DNA from: Caminicella sporogenes DSM 14501
GTDB taxonomy: Bacteria; Bacillota; Clostridia; Peptostreptococcales; Caminicellaceae
Direction of reading: 5' to 3'
NCBI RefSeq assembly: GCF_900142285.1
Contig: NZ_FRAJ01000011.1
Coordinates: forward strand, 1-64,000
DNA: 64,000 nucleotides
The translations under genes and the position numbers were made by a program. Below are positions 44,657 to 54,779 of this stretch, one piece after another (positions within the stretch are counted from its first letter, which is position 1; every line of letters begins with the position of its first letter). Under the pieces are notes generated by a model, which saw only the letters and a program-made list of their open reading frames with translations, was not told the origin of the DNA and did no database searches.

Positions 44657-45484
44657 ATGAAAAAGATATTTTCTATAATATTAATTGGAATTTTAACTGT
44701 TTCATTATTTACAGGTTGTTCTCAAAAAAAAGTTTCTGTTGAAAATAATGATGTATTAAAAGGGACTATTGCAGTTGTTGGTTCTACATCAGTTACTCCG
44801 GTAGCTCAAAATTTAGCAGATAAATTCATGTCTATACATCCAGAAGTAAAGATAGATGTACAAGGTATAGGTTCTTCAGCTGGTATAAAAGCTGCTAGTA
44901 ATGGTAGTGCAGATATAGGAATGGCATCACGTAATTTAAAAGAGAAGGAAAAAGAGTGGGGATTAACACAGCATGTTATAGCATATGACGGAATAGCAGT
45001 AGTTGTTAATCCAAATAATCCAGTAAAGGAACTTACTAAAGAACAGATAGCGAAGATTTTTAAAGGTGAGATTAAAAATTGGAAAGAAGTTGGCGGACCA
45101 GATAAAGAAATACTAGTTGTAAGTCGTGAAGCAGGTTCAGGTACAAGGGGAGCTTTTGAAGAAATAGTAGGGATAGAAAATGCTGTCAGAGAAGACGCTT
45201 TAGTAGCAGAGGGAAATGGTGCTGTAAAGGCAAATGTAGCTAGCAAAGAATATGCAATAGGTTATTTATCATTTGCATATTTAGATGATTCTGTAAAGGC
45301 ATTAAAAGTTGATGGAGCAGAGCCAACAGTTGAAAATATAAAAGCTGGAAATTATAAGATTTCAAGACCATTTTTAATGGTAACTAAGGGTGAAATTAAA
45401 CCGGCAGCAAAAGCTTATTTAGACTTCATATTGAGTGATGAAGGACAGAAAATAGTTGGAGAAAAATTAATAACAGTAAAGTAG
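44657..45484 (+). CDS. pstS: Phosphate ABC transporter substrate-binding lipoprotein PstS
   Basis: PstS captures inorganic phosphate outside the membrane. The 275-residue lipoprotein has a signal peptide with lipobox LFTGC (Cys about residue 21), then VVGSTSVTPVAQNLADKF, GIGSSAGIKAASNGSADIGMASR, and the phosphate-binding loop SREAGSGTRGAFEEI. AAGGGGAAAAGATAT precedes the ATG. A hairpin without a T-run separates it from pstC and may adjust relative expression. Confidence 0.95.
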   Translation: MKKIFSIILIGILTVSLFTGCSQKKVSVENNDVLKGTIAVVGSTSVTPVAQNLADKFMSIHPEVKIDVQGIGSSAGIKAASNGSADIGMASRNLKEKEKEWGLTQHVIAYDGIAVVVNPNNPVKELTKEQIAKIFKGEIKNWKEVGGPDKEILVVSREAGSGTRGAFEEIVGIENAVREDALVAEGNGAVKANVASKEYAIGYLSFAYLDDSVKALKVDGAEPTVENIKAGNYKISRPFLMVTKGEIKPAAKAYLDFILSDEGQKIVGEKLITVK

Positions 45485-45507
45485 TATTAATATAATTTTC
45501 TGTGGAA

Positions 45508-45530
45508 AACTCCACTAATTTAGTGGAGTT
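45508..45530 (+). other. Hairpin between pstS and pstC
   Basis: AACTCCACTAA (45508-45518) pairs with TTAGTGGAGTT (45520-45530). No T-run follows, so it is more likely an mRNA stability or processing element protecting pstS mRNA than a full terminator. Confidence 0.5.
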
Positions 45531-45633
45531 ATCTGCTGTTTGACAAAAAATAGTTAGAGTGTTTTAAAAATTTAAACAATTATCGCAAAATTTGCAGTAT
45601 TGAATTTTCAGTTTGATTATGGAGGTGAAGTAG

Positions 45634-46557
45634 TTGAAAAGTGCTGAAAGTATTAATAAGACATTAATTAGAAAAAAAGAATTTATAGATTTAAAAGAAA
45701 ATAAAAAAAGGAAGTATTTTGAGAGGATTATAGAAACTTTTTTTCTCATTTGTGCTTTAGCAGCTATAATAGCAGTTTTTATGATTTCAATTTTTATATT
45801 TATAAAAGGTGGACCAGCTATATTTAAGATAGGTATAAAAGATTTTTTATTAGGTACAAAGTGGAAACCTATGTTAGATATATATGGAATACTTCCAATG
45901 ATACTTGCTTCAATTTATGCTACCTTCGGGGCAGTGATACTTGGAGTACCTGTTGGACTGTTTACAGCAATATTTCTTGCTGAAATAGCACCAGAATGGA
46001 TTGCTAAAATTGTAAGACCGGCAGTAGAACTTCTTGCAGGTATTCCATCTGTTGTATACGGTTTTTTTGGACTAATTGTCATTGTACCAATTATAGATAA
46101 GTTATTTGGAGGTGGAGGTAACAGTTTATTAGCTGTTATATTCATACTTACTATAATGATACTTCCTACTATTGTAAGTATTTCAGAAACTTCTATTAGA
46201 GCAGTGCCTAAAGAGTATAAAGAAGGTTCTCTAGCTATGGGAGCATCTCATATACAGACGATTTTTAAAGTAATAATACCGGCAGCACGTTCTGGTATTT
46301 TAGCAGCAGTAGTTTTAGGCGTAGGAAGAGCAATAGGAGAAACTATGGCAGTAATATTGGTTGCAGGAAATACACCTTTAATTCCTCACTCCATATTAGA
46401 TAGAGTTCGAACAATGACTGCAAATATTGCAATTGAAATGGGATATGCTTTTGGACTGCATCAAGAAGCACTTTTTGCAACGGGAGTTATACTTTTTATT
46501 TTCATAATGTTTTTTAACATTGTTTTAAATATATTTACACACAAGGTTGGTGAGTAA
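45634..46557 (+). CDS. pstC: Phosphate ABC transporter permease PstC
   Basis: One of two membrane subunits of the high-affinity phosphate importer. The 307-residue protein has a longer cytoplasmic N-terminus than PstA, six membrane segments, and the permease motif RAVPKEYKEGSLAMGASHIQTIFKVIIPAA (about 190-220, the EAA loop), plus ELLAGIPSVVYGFFGL. Start is TTG 45634 with GGAGGTGAAG at 45621-45630. The stop is one base from the pstA start. Confidence 0.94.
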   Translation: MKSAESINKTLIRKKEFIDLKENKKRKYFERIIETFFLICALAAIIAVFMISIFIFIKGGPAIFKIGIKDFLLGTKWKPMLDIYGILPMILASIYATFGAVILGVPVGLFTAIFLAEIAPEWIAKIVRPAVELLAGIPSVVYGFFGLIVIVPIIDKLFGGGGNSLLAVIFILTIMILPTIVSISETSIRAVPKEYKEGSLAMGASHIQTIFKVIIPAARSGILAAVVLGVGRAIGETMAVILVAGNTPLIPHSILDRVRTMTANIAIEMGYAFGLHQEALFATGVILFIFIMFFNIVLNIFTHKVGE

Positions 46558-46558
46558 A

Positions 46559-47383
46559 TTGAATAAGAGGAAATTAATTGACAATACATTGAAAGCTGGT
46601 ATATGGTTTTCAGCTATATTCACAGTTGGTATTTTATTTTGGATAATAGGGTATATCGTCATAAATGGTATAGGAGAAATAGATTTAAAATTTTTAACTA
46701 CAATGCCATCTGGTGAAAAGGGCGGAATACTTCCAATGATAGTTAGTACGATATATATAGTACTTCTGTCAATATTAATATCTACTCCAATAGGAGTTTG
46801 TGCTGCGATATATCTTGTTGAGTATGCAAAACAAGGCAAATTAGTTCGATTTATTAGATTTGCTACAGAAAGTTTAGCAGGAATTCCTTCTATAATATTT
46901 GGTTTATTTGGTATGATTTTTTTCGTTGAAACACTTAAACTTGGATGGTCTTTATTGTCTGGAGCTGTTACGCTTAGCATAATGGTACTGCCAACGATAA
47001 TAAGGACTACAGAAGAAGCATTTAAATCTGTTCCAAATTCATACAGAGAAGGTAGTTTAGCTTTAGGCACATCTAAATTGAGAACAATAATAAAGGTTGT
47101 ACTGCCTAGTGCAATTTCTGGAATAATTACAGCTGTTATTTTAAGTATAGGTAGGGTAGTAGGCGAAACTGCAGCAGTATATTTAACTGCAGGTATGACA
47201 CCGAGAATTCCGGGAAGTATAATGGAATCCGGCAGAACTTTATCCGTTCATTTGTATTTATTAGCTAAAGAAGGAATATCATTTAAAAAGGCTTATGCTA
47301 CGGCTACCATTTTAATCATAATTATAATAATTATAAATTTTAGTGCCAATAGGATAGCTTTAAAATTTAAAAAGGCAAGATAA
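46559..47383 (+). CDS. pstA: Phosphate ABC transporter permease PstA
   Basis: The second permease subunit, 274 residues with six membrane segments. [19 protein letters not shown] and the EAA loop [20 protein letters not shown] match the family. I take TTG 46559 as start, since GGTGAG (46549-46554) precedes it and the pstC stop (46555-46557) falls in between; TTG 46547 and GTG 46550 lie inside that site. It is transcribed with pstB. Confidence 0.94.
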   Translation: MNKRKLIDNTLKAGIWFSAIFTVGILFWIIGYIVINGIGEIDLKFLTTMPSGEKGGILPMIVSTIYIVLLSILISTPIGVCAAIYLVEYAKQGKLVRFIRFATESLAGIPSIIFGLFGMIFFVETLKLGWSLLSGAVTLSIMVLPTIIRTTEEAFKSVPNSYREGSLALGTSKLRTIIKVVLPSAISGIITAVILSIGRVVGETAAVYLTAGMTPRIPGSIMESGRTLSVHLYLLAKEGISFKKAYATATILIIIIIIINFSANRIALKFKKAR

Positions 47384-47405
47384 TTATCAAGGGAAGGTGT
47401 GCAGA

Positions 47406-48164
47406 GTGAGCAGAAATATTAAAATATCAGTAAAAAATTTAGACCTGTTTTATGGAGATTTTCAAGCATTATATAGTATAAATATAGATTTATACGAAAA
47501 AGAAGTAACAGCATTAATTGGACCTTCAGGCTGTGGGAAGTCTACATTTTTAAGGACTCTAAATAGAATGAACGATTTAGTAGAAGGAGTAAAAATAAAT
47601 GGGGAAGTAAAACTTGATGGGCAAGATATTTACAAAAATATAGATGTTATAAAATTAAGGAAGAGAGTGGGAATGGTATTTCAAAAGCCTAATCCATTTC
47701 CAATGAGTATTTATGATAATATAGCCTATGGACCAAGAACTCATGGTATAAGAAAAAAATCTATTTTAGATGAAATAGTTGAAAAGAGTTTAAGAGGAGC
47801 AGCACTATGGGATGAAGTTAAAGATAGATTAAAGACAAATGCTTTAGGTCTTTCAGGAGGACAGCAGCAGAGACTCTGTATAGCAAGGGCTTTAGCAGTA
47901 GAACCTGAAGTACTTCTTATGGATGAACCAACATCAGCATTAGACCCGATAGCTACATCGCGGATTGAAAGTTTAATTGAAGAATTAAAAAAGAATTATA
48001 CAATAGTTATAGTAACTCACTCAATGCAGCAGGCAGCAAGAATATCAGATAAGACTGCGTTTTTTCTAATGGGAGAATTAATAGAATTTGGAGAAACAAG
48101 TACTATATTTACAAATCCTAAAGATAAGAAAACAGAAGATTATATAACAGGTAGATTTGGTTAA
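47406..48164 (+). CDS. pstB: Phosphate ABC transporter ATP-binding protein PstB
   Basis: The ATPase of the Pst importer, 252 residues. It has [17 protein letters not shown], Walker [22 protein letters not shown], the Q-loop [15 protein letters not shown], the ABC signature [16 protein letters not shown] and Walker [16 protein letters not shown] 47406 is six bases after AAGGTG; the in-frame GTG 47397 lies within that site. Confidence 0.96.
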   Translation: MSRNIKISVKNLDLFYGDFQALYSINIDLYEKEVTALIGPSGCGKSTFLRTLNRMNDLVEGVKINGEVKLDGQDIYKNIDVIKLRKRVGMVFQKPNPFPMSIYDNIAYGPRTHGIRKKSILDEIVEKSLRGAALWDEVKDRLKTNALGLSGGQQQRLCIARALAVEPEVLLMDEPTSALDPIATSRIESLIEELKKNYTIVIVTHSMQQAARISDKTAFFLMGELIEFGETSTIFTNPKDKKTEDYITGRFG

Positions 48165-48190
48165 AATCATGTGATAAGGGGGAATATGTT

Positions 48191-48844
48191 ATGGTAAGAG
48201 AAGGTTTTGAGTCGTCTTTGAAAAGTCTTAAAGAAGAAGTAGTTAATATGATGGAAAAAGTTAGTAAGTTAATACAAGACTCAGTAGATTCACTTGTCAA
48301 TAGAGATATAAAATTGGCTAGAGAAGTAATAAAAAAAGATGATGAAATAGATAAATTAATGAATGATATAGAAGAAAAGACTATAGAATTAATAGCACTT
48401 CAGCAGCCTATGGCAAAAGATTTGAGGATAATATTTTCTATTTCTAAAATCATTACAGACATTGAAAGAGTAGGAGATTTTTGTGTAAATATATGTAAAG
48501 AAACTATTAAAATAGGTCATGAAGAACATATTAAACCATTGATAGATATTCCAAAAATGAGAGATATAATATTAGAAATGTTTGCTAATACTAAAGAAAG
48601 TTTTATAAATGAAAACTATAAACTTGCATATAGAGTAGGAGAAGATGACGAAATTATAGATAATTTATATAAAGATATATATACTGAAATATTGATGATG
48701 ATACATGAAGATAGCAAATTTATAAGTCAGGGAACAAAACTTTTATTTGTCGGTAGGTATCTTGAGAGAATGGCAGACCATATAACTAATATATGTGAAA
48801 GAATTATTTATATATCACAAGGAGATAGGGTTAGCATAAATTAA
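48191..48844 (+). CDS. phoU: PhoU phosphate-signalling regulator
   Basis: PhoU links the Pst transporter to the PhoR sensor and represses the Pho response when phosphate is ample. The 217-residue all-helical protein has two PhoU repeats with DDEIDKLMNDIEEKTIELIALQQP, and MAKDLRIIFSISKIITDIERVGDF, then FVGRYLERMADHITNICE, including the acidic metal-binding ExxxD pattern. AAGGGGGAATATGTT precedes the ATG. It ends the operon at a bidirectional terminator. Confidence 0.95.
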   Translation: MVREGFESSLKSLKEEVVNMMEKVSKLIQDSVDSLVNRDIKLAREVIKKDDEIDKLMNDIEEKTIELIALQQPMAKDLRIIFSISKIITDIERVGDFCVNICKETIKIGHEEHIKPLIDIPKMRDIILEMFANTKESFINENYKLAYRVGEDDEIIDNLYKDIYTEILMMIHEDSKFISQGTKLLFVGRYLERMADHITNICERIIYISQGDRVSIN

Positions 48845-48845
48845 A

Positions 48846-48871
48846 AAAGACCTCTATAATAGGAGGTCTTT
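48846..48871. terminator. Bidirectional terminator between phoU and the receptor gene
   Basis: AAAGACCTC (48846-48854) and GAGGTCTTT (48863-48871) form a perfect stem with A and T runs on both sides, serving the two convergent genes. Confidence 0.85.
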
Positions 48872-49697
48872 AAAATTCTTTTGCGATTTCTGCTAGAATT
48901 TGAGTTGTAGAATTTAGCTCTTGTATAGAAGCTACAATCTTTTCTGTAGTTTTAGCTTGAATTTTTGTAAAATTATCTGTACTACTAACTGCTGCTGACA
49001 TTTGTTCGACTGAATTTTGAATATTTTCAAGAATATTTTTTATGTCTACAATGGCGTTTTTAGTTTGGTCTGAAAGTTTTCTTATTTCTTCGGCTACAAC
49101 TGAAAAACCTCGACCATGTTCTCCAGCTCTAGCAGCTTCTATAGAAGCATTTAAACCTAGCATATTTGTCTGATCTGAAATATTTTTTATGTATTGTAAA
49201 ATTTTATCAGTTTCTTTAACTTTATTTTTTGTATTTTCACTTTGTATAGAGATTTCATGAGAAGATGTAGCTATTTTATTTGCACCAATTGACATTTCAT
49301 CAACATTTGCTGCTATTTCCTGTAGTGCAGCTGCAACACTTTCAGATAAATCACTTAATTTTTTTTCTTTTTCTAAACTCTTTCCTATACTAATACAGCC
49401 TATACAGCTGCCATTTTCATTTCTAATGGGGACAGATATGGCTTTAAAAGGTATGCCGAAAATTTCTTTTGGAACATATTTTGATATTCTTTCATTTTTA
49501 TTAATACATTCATACATTACATCACCCGGTTTTAATCTAGTTCCTTCCTTTTCTTTTACATCAAGTTTTCTTCCGGGATAGTATTTTAATATTTTTTCAG
49601 TATCAGATATAGCAACCATAATATCGTCATCTAATAAATCTTTTAAGAAATCTCCTATATTAATAAAAGAATCTATTAAATTCAATCCATTATCCAT
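48870..49697 (-). CDS. Soluble methyl-accepting chemotaxis-type signalling protein
   Basis: The 275-residue protein has no membrane segment. The first 120 residues resemble the sensor domain often found in soluble clostridial receptors ([56 protein letters not shown]). The rest is a shortened MCP signalling hairpin with the highly conserved tip [26 protein letters not shown], then [16 protein letters not shown]. It would act on CheA/CheW or another kinase in response to an intracellular signal. The two Cys in GCISIG and the preceding region may sense redox. It is single on the minus strand, with AGGAGGG before its ATG. Confidence 0.88.
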   Translation of the reverse strand: MDNGLNLIDSFINIGDFLKDLLDDDIMVAISDTEKILKYYPGRKLDVKEKEGTRLKPGDVMYECINKNERISKYVPKEIFGIPFKAISVPIRNENGSCIGCISIGKSLEKEKKLSDLSESVAAALQEIAANVDEMSIGANKIATSSHEISIQSENTKNKVKETDKILQYIKNISDQTNMLGLNASIEAARAGEHGRGFSVVAEEIRKLSDQTKNAIVDIKNILENIQNSVEQMSAAVSSTDNFTKIQAKTTEKIVASIQELNSTTQILAEIAKEF

Positions 49698-49924
49698 AAA
49701 AAAATCCCTCCTAAAAATTGATTTTAACTGAAAGTAGTGGTATTTATAATTTAAATTGATGATAAATGATTAGTATTGATATGGGATATAATAATTTTTA
49801 ATTAAAAAATAATATGTTGAGAATATTATACATATATTACTATAAAAATTCAAATAATTTGGATTAATCTAAAAAAGAAAGGGTATATAGTTTTATAATA
49901 AATCTAGTAAAGGGGAGTGGGAAA

Positions 49925-52327
49925 GTGATTGATAAATATAAAATTAGTGTAGAAAAATTAAAAAATAGATGTAATACGAAATGCTTTAAATTTGACAGTA
50001 CAGCTGAGCTTGTACCTCTTCAGGGAATTATAGGACAGGATAGAGCATCAAAGGCGTTAAAATTTGGATTAGCTGTTAAAAAGAAAGGATACAATATATT
50101 TGTTTCAGGTCAAAGTGGAACAGGAAGAAATAGTTATGTTAAGCTAATAACTGAAAAAATGGCTTCTAAAAAGAAAATACCAGATGATTGGGTATATGTA
50201 TATAATTTTAAAAATCCACACAGTCCAATAGCTCTTAATCTAAAAGCTGGAATGGGTAAAGAGTTTGTAAAAGATATGGAAGATACAATAAAAATTTTAA
50301 AAAAAGAGATAGAAAATGCATTTATAAGCAAAGATTATGAAAATATGAAAAATGCAATATTTCAGCAATATCAGCTTTTTACACAGCAGATAATAGATGA
50401 ATTAAATGAAGTGGGTAAGAAATATGATTTTAAATTTACACAGACGGAAAAAGGATTAGTAAGTATTCCACTAAAAAATGGTAAACCTATGAGTGAAACT
50501 GAATATAGAAATTTGTCACCAGAAGAATTTGAAGATTTGAAAAAAAGAACAAATGAAATGAGTTTAGAAACAGTTGATATTTTTAATAAACTTAGAGTTT
50601 TAGACGAAAAATTGAGAAAAAAACTTAAAGAATTAGATGTTGAAACTTCCCGTAAAGTAGTGGAATTTCATATAAACAAATTAAAGTCTAAATTTGATTG
50701 CAATGACAAGACATGCAAATATTTTGAAATGCTTAAAGAAGATATAGTTGAAAATATTGATAAATTTAAAAAAGATTTAGATGAGTCAACAGATAATCCA
50801 TTTGCAATATTTCAAATGCGTTCTAAAGTTTCATTTTTTGAAAGATATAAGGTAAACTTATTTATAGATAATAGCAATAGAAAATGTGCTCCAGTTGTTT
50901 TTGAAACTAATCCAACTTATTACAATTTAATTGGAAGTATAGAATATAGAAATGAAATGGGTGTAATGAAAACAGATTTTACTCAAATAAAACCCGGTGC
51001 ACTTCATGAAGCCAATGGCGGATATTTAGTTTTGCAAGCTAAGGATTTACTTACAAATCCTTTTGCATGGCAGGGACTTAAAAGGGCGTTAACAACTGAA
51101 GAAGTGAATATTGAAGGACTTGGGAAACAACTAGGATATGTAGTAACTACGACCCTTAAACCACAGCCCATTCCGCTTAATTTAAAAGTTATTTTGATAG
51201 GTGACCCGTATACTTATCATATTTTATATAATTATGATGAAGAATTTAAAAAGTTGTTTAAAGTAATGGCTGATTTTGATATAGAAATGGATAGAAATGA
51301 AGATAATACATTTAAAATGGCAAGGTTTATAGCTACACATTGCAAGCAGGAAAATTTAAGACATTTTAGTGCAGATGCAGTAGGCAAAGTAGTAGAGTAC
51401 AGTTCAAGACTTGCATCTAATCAAAAGAAACTTAGTTCACGTTTTAATCAGATTGTTGAGATTTTATATGAAGCAGACAGTTGGGCAGAAGTAGATGGAA
51501 GTGATATTATAAAGGTATGTCATATTGAAAAGGCAATTGAAGAAAAGAAGTTTAGAAATAATAAATTTGAAGAAAAAGTTTTAGAAATGTTTAGAGAAGG
51601 AGATTATTTGATAGATGTGGATGGGGAGAAAGTTGGAGAAATAAATGGTCTTGCAGTAGTAGGGACTGGAGAATATAGTTTTGGAAAACCAAGCAAAATA
51701 ACTGTTTCAACATATAGAGGAAAAGCAGGTATAATAAATATTGAAAGAGAAGTCAAGACTAGTGGTAAAATACATGATAAAGGTGTAATGATAATAAGCG
51801 GTTATTTGGGATATAAATATGCACAAGAAAGACCTTTAGCACTATCTGCTAGTATAGTATTTGAACAGCTATATTCAGGAGTTGATGGAGATAGTGCCTC
51901 AAGTACTGAGCTTTATGCAATACTGTCAAGTTTGTCAGGAGTACCAATTAAGCAGTATATAGCAGTTACTGGTTCAGTCAATCAAAGAGGTGAAATTCAA
52001 CCTATTGGAGGAGTAAATGAAAAAATTGAAGGATTTTATAAAGTTTGTAAAATTAAAGGTTTAACAGGAAAACAGGGAGTTATGATTCCACATCAAAATG
52101 TCAAAAATTTAATGTTAACTGATGAAGTGATAGAAGCTGTAAAAGAAGGTAAATTCCACATATATGCAGTAAAAACTATAGATGAAGGGATTGAAATATT
52201 GACTGGAGTACCGGCTGGAAAAATCAATGAAAAAGGCGAATATCCAATAGGTACAATTCATTATCTTGTTAATAAAAGACTTGAAGAATTATATGAAAAG
52301 AGTAGAGAAAAAAATGAAGAGAAGTAA
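49925..52327 (+). CDS. Lon-related ATP-dependent protease (LonB-like, S16 family)
   Basis: An 800-residue protein of the Lon-like AAA/S16 group that lacks the N-terminal LON domain. The N-terminal ATPase region starts with LQGIIGQDRASKALKFGL and the P-loop VSGQSGTGRNSYVK (Arg in place of the usual Lys, which I believe is common in this subfamily), followed by a helical insertion (about 120-310). Then GALHEANGGYLVLQAKDLL, and the S16 protease domain with the dyad Ser in DGDSASSTELYAILSSLSG (near 657) and Lys in GGVNEKIEGFY (near 700). GTG 49925 follows GGGGAGTGGG. It degrades misfolded or regulatory proteins. Confidence 0.9.
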   Translation: MIDKYKISVEKLKNRCNTKCFKFDSTAELVPLQGIIGQDRASKALKFGLAVKKKGYNIFVSGQSGTGRNSYVKLITEKMASKKKIPDDWVYVYNFKNPHSPIALNLKAGMGKEFVKDMEDTIKILKKEIENAFISKDYENMKNAIFQQYQLFTQQIIDELNEVGKKYDFKFTQTEKGLVSIPLKNGKPMSETEYRNLSPEEFEDLKKRTNEMSLETVDIFNKLRVLDEKLRKKLKELDVETSRKVVEFHINKLKSKFDCNDKTCKYFEMLKEDIVENIDKFKKDLDESTDNPFAIFQMRSKVSFFERYKVNLFIDNSNRKCAPVVFETNPTYYNLIGSIEYRNEMGVMKTDFTQIKPGALHEANGGYLVLQAKDLLTNPFAWQGLKRALTTEEVNIEGLGKQLGYVVTTTLKPQPIPLNLKVILIGDPYTYHILYNYDEEFKKLFKVMADFDIEMDRNEDNTFKMARFIATHCKQENLRHFSADAVGKVVEYSSRLASNQKKLSSRFNQIVEILYEADSWAEVDGSDIIKVCHIEKAIEEKKFRNNKFEEKVLEMFREGDYLIDVDGEKVGEINGLAVVGTGEYSFGKPSKITVSTYRGKAGIINIEREVKTSGKIHDKGVMIISGYLGYKYAQERPLALSASIVFEQLYSGVDGDSASSTELYAILSSLSGVPIKQYIAVTGSVNQRGEIQPIGGVNEKIEGFYKVCKIKGLTGKQGVMIPHQNVKNLMLTDEVIEAVKEGKFHIYAVKTIDEGIEILTGVPAGKINEKGEYPIGTIHYLVNKRLEELYEKSREKNEEK

Positions 52328-52332
52328 CAATG

Positions 52333-52361
52333 AGATAGGGCCTCAATCCCTATCTTTTTTA
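52333..52361 (+). terminator. Terminator after lon-like gene
   Basis: AGATAGGG (52333-52340) and CCCTATCT (52348-52355) form an 8-bp stem followed by TTTTTT; it overlaps the 3' end of the convergent ligase gene. Confidence 0.85.
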
Positions 52362-52924
52362 GTTTTGATTATTTTTTCTTCAGTGATAATGAAATCTAAT
52401 TGATAATCATGTTTATCTTTTGGTATTTTATCAATTAATTGAAGTTCATATGAAAGTCCTATGGCTGTAAAATTATGACTGAGATTTGAAAGAAATTTGT
52501 CATAATATCCAGCACCATAGCCTATACGATACCCTTTTTTATCAAAAACTACTCCGGGAACTAATATTATATCTATTATTTCAGGAGATACAATATCTAT
52601 TTTTTCACTTTTAGGTTCTAAAATTCCATAAGTAGAAATAGTTAAGTCATCAAAAGAATTAATCTTAGATAATAACAATTCTTTAGTTTTTACTTTTGAA
52701 ATGGGAACGATTACATTTTTTTTATTTAGAAACAAATCTTCAATTATATATTTTGTTTTTACTTCTTTTCTGAAGTCCAAATAAACCATGACGTTATTTG
52801 CATTTTTATATTCTGGTAAGCTGGATAAATTATAAAATATTTGTTTGCTTTTCATATTTACATCATCAGTAGTAAGAGCATTTCTCTTTTTAAGAAAAAT
52901 CTTTCTCATTTCTTTTTTTTCCAT
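52343..52924 (-). CDS. 5-formyltetrahydrofolate cyclo-ligase
   Basis: The enzyme converts 5-formyl-THF to 5,10-methenyl-THF using ATP. The 193-residue protein has the N-terminal KKEMRKIFLKKRNAL motif, VMVYLDFRKEVKT, and the ATP-binding end VPGVVFDKKGYRIGYGAGYYDKFL, the family signature. It is a single gene on the minus strand, convergent with the lon-like gene; the shared end region contains the terminator at 52333-52361. Confidence 0.94.
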   Translation of the reverse strand: MEKKEMRKIFLKKRNALTTDDVNMKSKQIFYNLSSLPEYKNANNVMVYLDFRKEVKTKYIIEDLFLNKKNVIVPISKVKTKELLLSKINSFDDLTISTYGILEPKSEKIDIVSPEIIDIILVPGVVFDKKGYRIGYGAGYYDKFLSNLSHNFTAIGLSYELQLIDKIPKDKHDYQLDFIITEEKIIKTKKDRD

Positions 52925-53187
52925 GCTATCACACCTTTATGATTTTATTATTTTAAAATTTTACTTATATTTTTACATTATTCTATATTGAATTTTATTC
53001 AATTATAGATAGACTTATAATCTTTACAAAAAAATTACATTATTTATATTTCCTTTATATCGTCTATATAAATAATTATAATATATAAGTAGGGAAAATA
53101 GTCTAAAATTCCTATCATTTGTCAAAAAAATTTTGAAGGAAAGATAGATTATATGTCGAACTTAAAATAAAGTTAGGAGTTGATGTG

Positions 53188-53874
53188 ATGATTGAACTGA
53201 TTAATATTTCAAAACGATATAAGAATGGTGTAATGGCACTTTCTAATATAAATTTAAAAATTGAAAAAGGTGAATTTGTATTTTTAGTAGGACCAAGTGG
53301 TGCTGGTAAATCCACAATTATAAAAATGTTGTTAAAAGAAGTAAAACCTACTCAAGGCAGGATAATAATAGATAATGAAGATATTACACATATTCATAGA
53401 AGAAAAGTACCTTATTTGAGAAGAAAAGTAGGAGTAGTTTTTCAGGATTTTAGATTACTTCCAAATAAGACGGTATATGAAAATGTAGCTTTTGCAATGG
53501 AAATAATTGAAGCAGCTGGAAAGGAAATACGCAAACAGGTGCCAATGGTACTTAGTATGGTAGGACTCAGCAATAAAGCAAAAATGTATCCAAATCAGCT
53601 TTCAGGTGGAGAACAGCAGAGAGTATCTATTGCAAGGGCGATAGTTAATAATCCGCCAATCTTGATTGCAGATGAGCCAACTGGAAATCTTGACCCTGAA
53701 ACATCTTGGGAAATAATGAAATTGCTTAGAATGGTAAATAGAAGGGGAACAACCGTAGTTATGGCAACTCATGCTAAGGATATAGTTGATATGATGCAGC
53801 AGAGAGTTATAGCATTAGAAAAAGGACAAGTTGTAAGAGATGACAAAAAGGGAGGCTACGGTTATGAAGATTAA
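53188..53874 (+). CDS. ftsE: Cell division ATP-binding protein FtsE
   Basis: FtsE is the ATPase of the FtsEX complex that controls peptidoglycan hydrolases at division or elongation. The 228-residue protein has Walker A VGPSGAGKSTIIKMLLKE, VGVVFQDFRLLPNKTVYENVAFAME (FtsE-typical), the signature LSGGEQQRVSIARAIVN and Walker B LIADEPTGNLDP. ATG 53188 is 7 bases after AGGAGT; the in-frame GTG 53185 is less well spaced. It overlaps ftsX by 11 bases. Confidence 0.95.
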   Translation: MIELINISKRYKNGVMALSNINLKIEKGEFVFLVGPSGAGKSTIIKMLLKEVKPTQGRIIIDNEDITHIHRRKVPYLRRKVGVVFQDFRLLPNKTVYENVAFAMEIIEAAGKEIRKQVPMVLSMVGLSNKAKMYPNQLSGGEQQRVSIARAIVNNPPILIADEPTGNLDPETSWEIMKLLRMVNRRGTTVVMATHAKDIVDMMQQRVIALEKGQVVRDDKKGGYGYED

Positions 53875-54763
53875 AACTTTTGGATATATGTTTAAAGAAG
53901 GATTTAAGAATATATGGAGAAATAGGATGATGAGCTTAGTATCCATAGGTTCTGTGTCAGCGACATTAATAATTTTAGGTATAATTTTTGTGCTTGTATT
54001 AAATATTAATAATTTTACAGAATGGGCAAAAGATCAGTTTGATGCTATCAAGATTTATTTAAGTGATGATATATCAGAAGATAGAATTGTAAAAATAGGA
54101 AAAGAAATTAAGCAGATAAGCGGAATAAAAAGCGTTGAATTTGAATCCAAAGAAGATGCTTTAAAAAAGATGAAAGAAAGTTGGGGCGAACATGGGTATC
54201 TTTTAGAAGGATTTGAAAATAGAAATCCTCTGCCAAATTCTTATACGGTATATTTAGAAAATATAGAAGATAGTGAAAAAATAGTAAACCAGCTTAAAAG
54301 TATAAGTGGAGTTGAAAAAGTAAATTTTTATAAAGATATTATAGATAAACTTATAGGAGTAACTAGTCTTATAAAGTTAATAGGATTAGCTGTAATAGCA
54401 GTATTGATAATAATATCGGTTTTTATAATAGGAAATACGATTAAGTTAGCTGTTGCAGCAAGAAAAAGAGAAATAAATATAATGAAATATGTTGGAGCTA
54501 CAAATTGGTTTATTAGATGGCCGTTTTTTATTGAAGGTACTTTAGTGGGTTTAATAGGGGCTTTTCTTAGTGTATTGATAATTTATGGGACATATAAATA
54601 TATATATAACTTAGTAATAAATAATTTATATGATATATTTACAGCTTATATTCTTCCAATAGATGTCATATTAAATGACATAATAGTTTTATTTATAGTA
54701 TTAGGTGCGGGAATAGGTGCTTTGGGAAGTTTAATGTCTATGAGGAAATATTTGAGAGTATAA
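53864..54763 (+). CDS. ftsX: Cell division protein FtsX
   Basis: FtsX is the membrane partner of FtsE. The 299-residue protein has four membrane segments: one near residues 20-45, a large extracytoplasmic loop (about 45-165, containing AIKIYLSDDISEDRIVKIG and WGEHGYLLEGFENRNPLPNS), then three near the C-terminus, with AARKREINIMKYVGATNWFIRWPF typical of the family. GGGAGG lies 8 bases before ATG 53864. The next gene encodes the expected M23/coiled-coil hydrolase partner. Confidence 0.95.
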   Translation: MKIKTFGYMFKEGFKNIWRNRMMSLVSIGSVSATLIILGIIFVLVLNINNFTEWAKDQFDAIKIYLSDDISEDRIVKIGKEIKQISGIKSVEFESKEDALKKMKESWGEHGYLLEGFENRNPLPNSYTVYLENIEDSEKIVNQLKSISGVEKVNFYKDIIDKLIGVTSLIKLIGLAVIAVLIIISVFIIGNTIKLAVAARKREINIMKYVGATNWFIRWPFFIEGTLVGLIGAFLSVLIIYGTYKYIYNLVINNLYDIFTAYILPIDVILNDIIVLFIVLGAGIGALGSLMSMRKYLRV

Positions 54764-54779
54764 GGGAGGAGGGATATAT

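Noticed and set aside
46525-47070. 181-codon minus-strand frame opposite pstA
   Set aside because: Shadow of a well supported permease gene; no start signals and no recognisable domain.
50109-50140. Arg instead of Lys in the P-loop of the Lon-like protease as a disabling mutation
   Set aside because: Glycine-rich loop with Arg appears, as far as I recall, in other members of this Lon-related subfamily, and the S16 dyad is intact.
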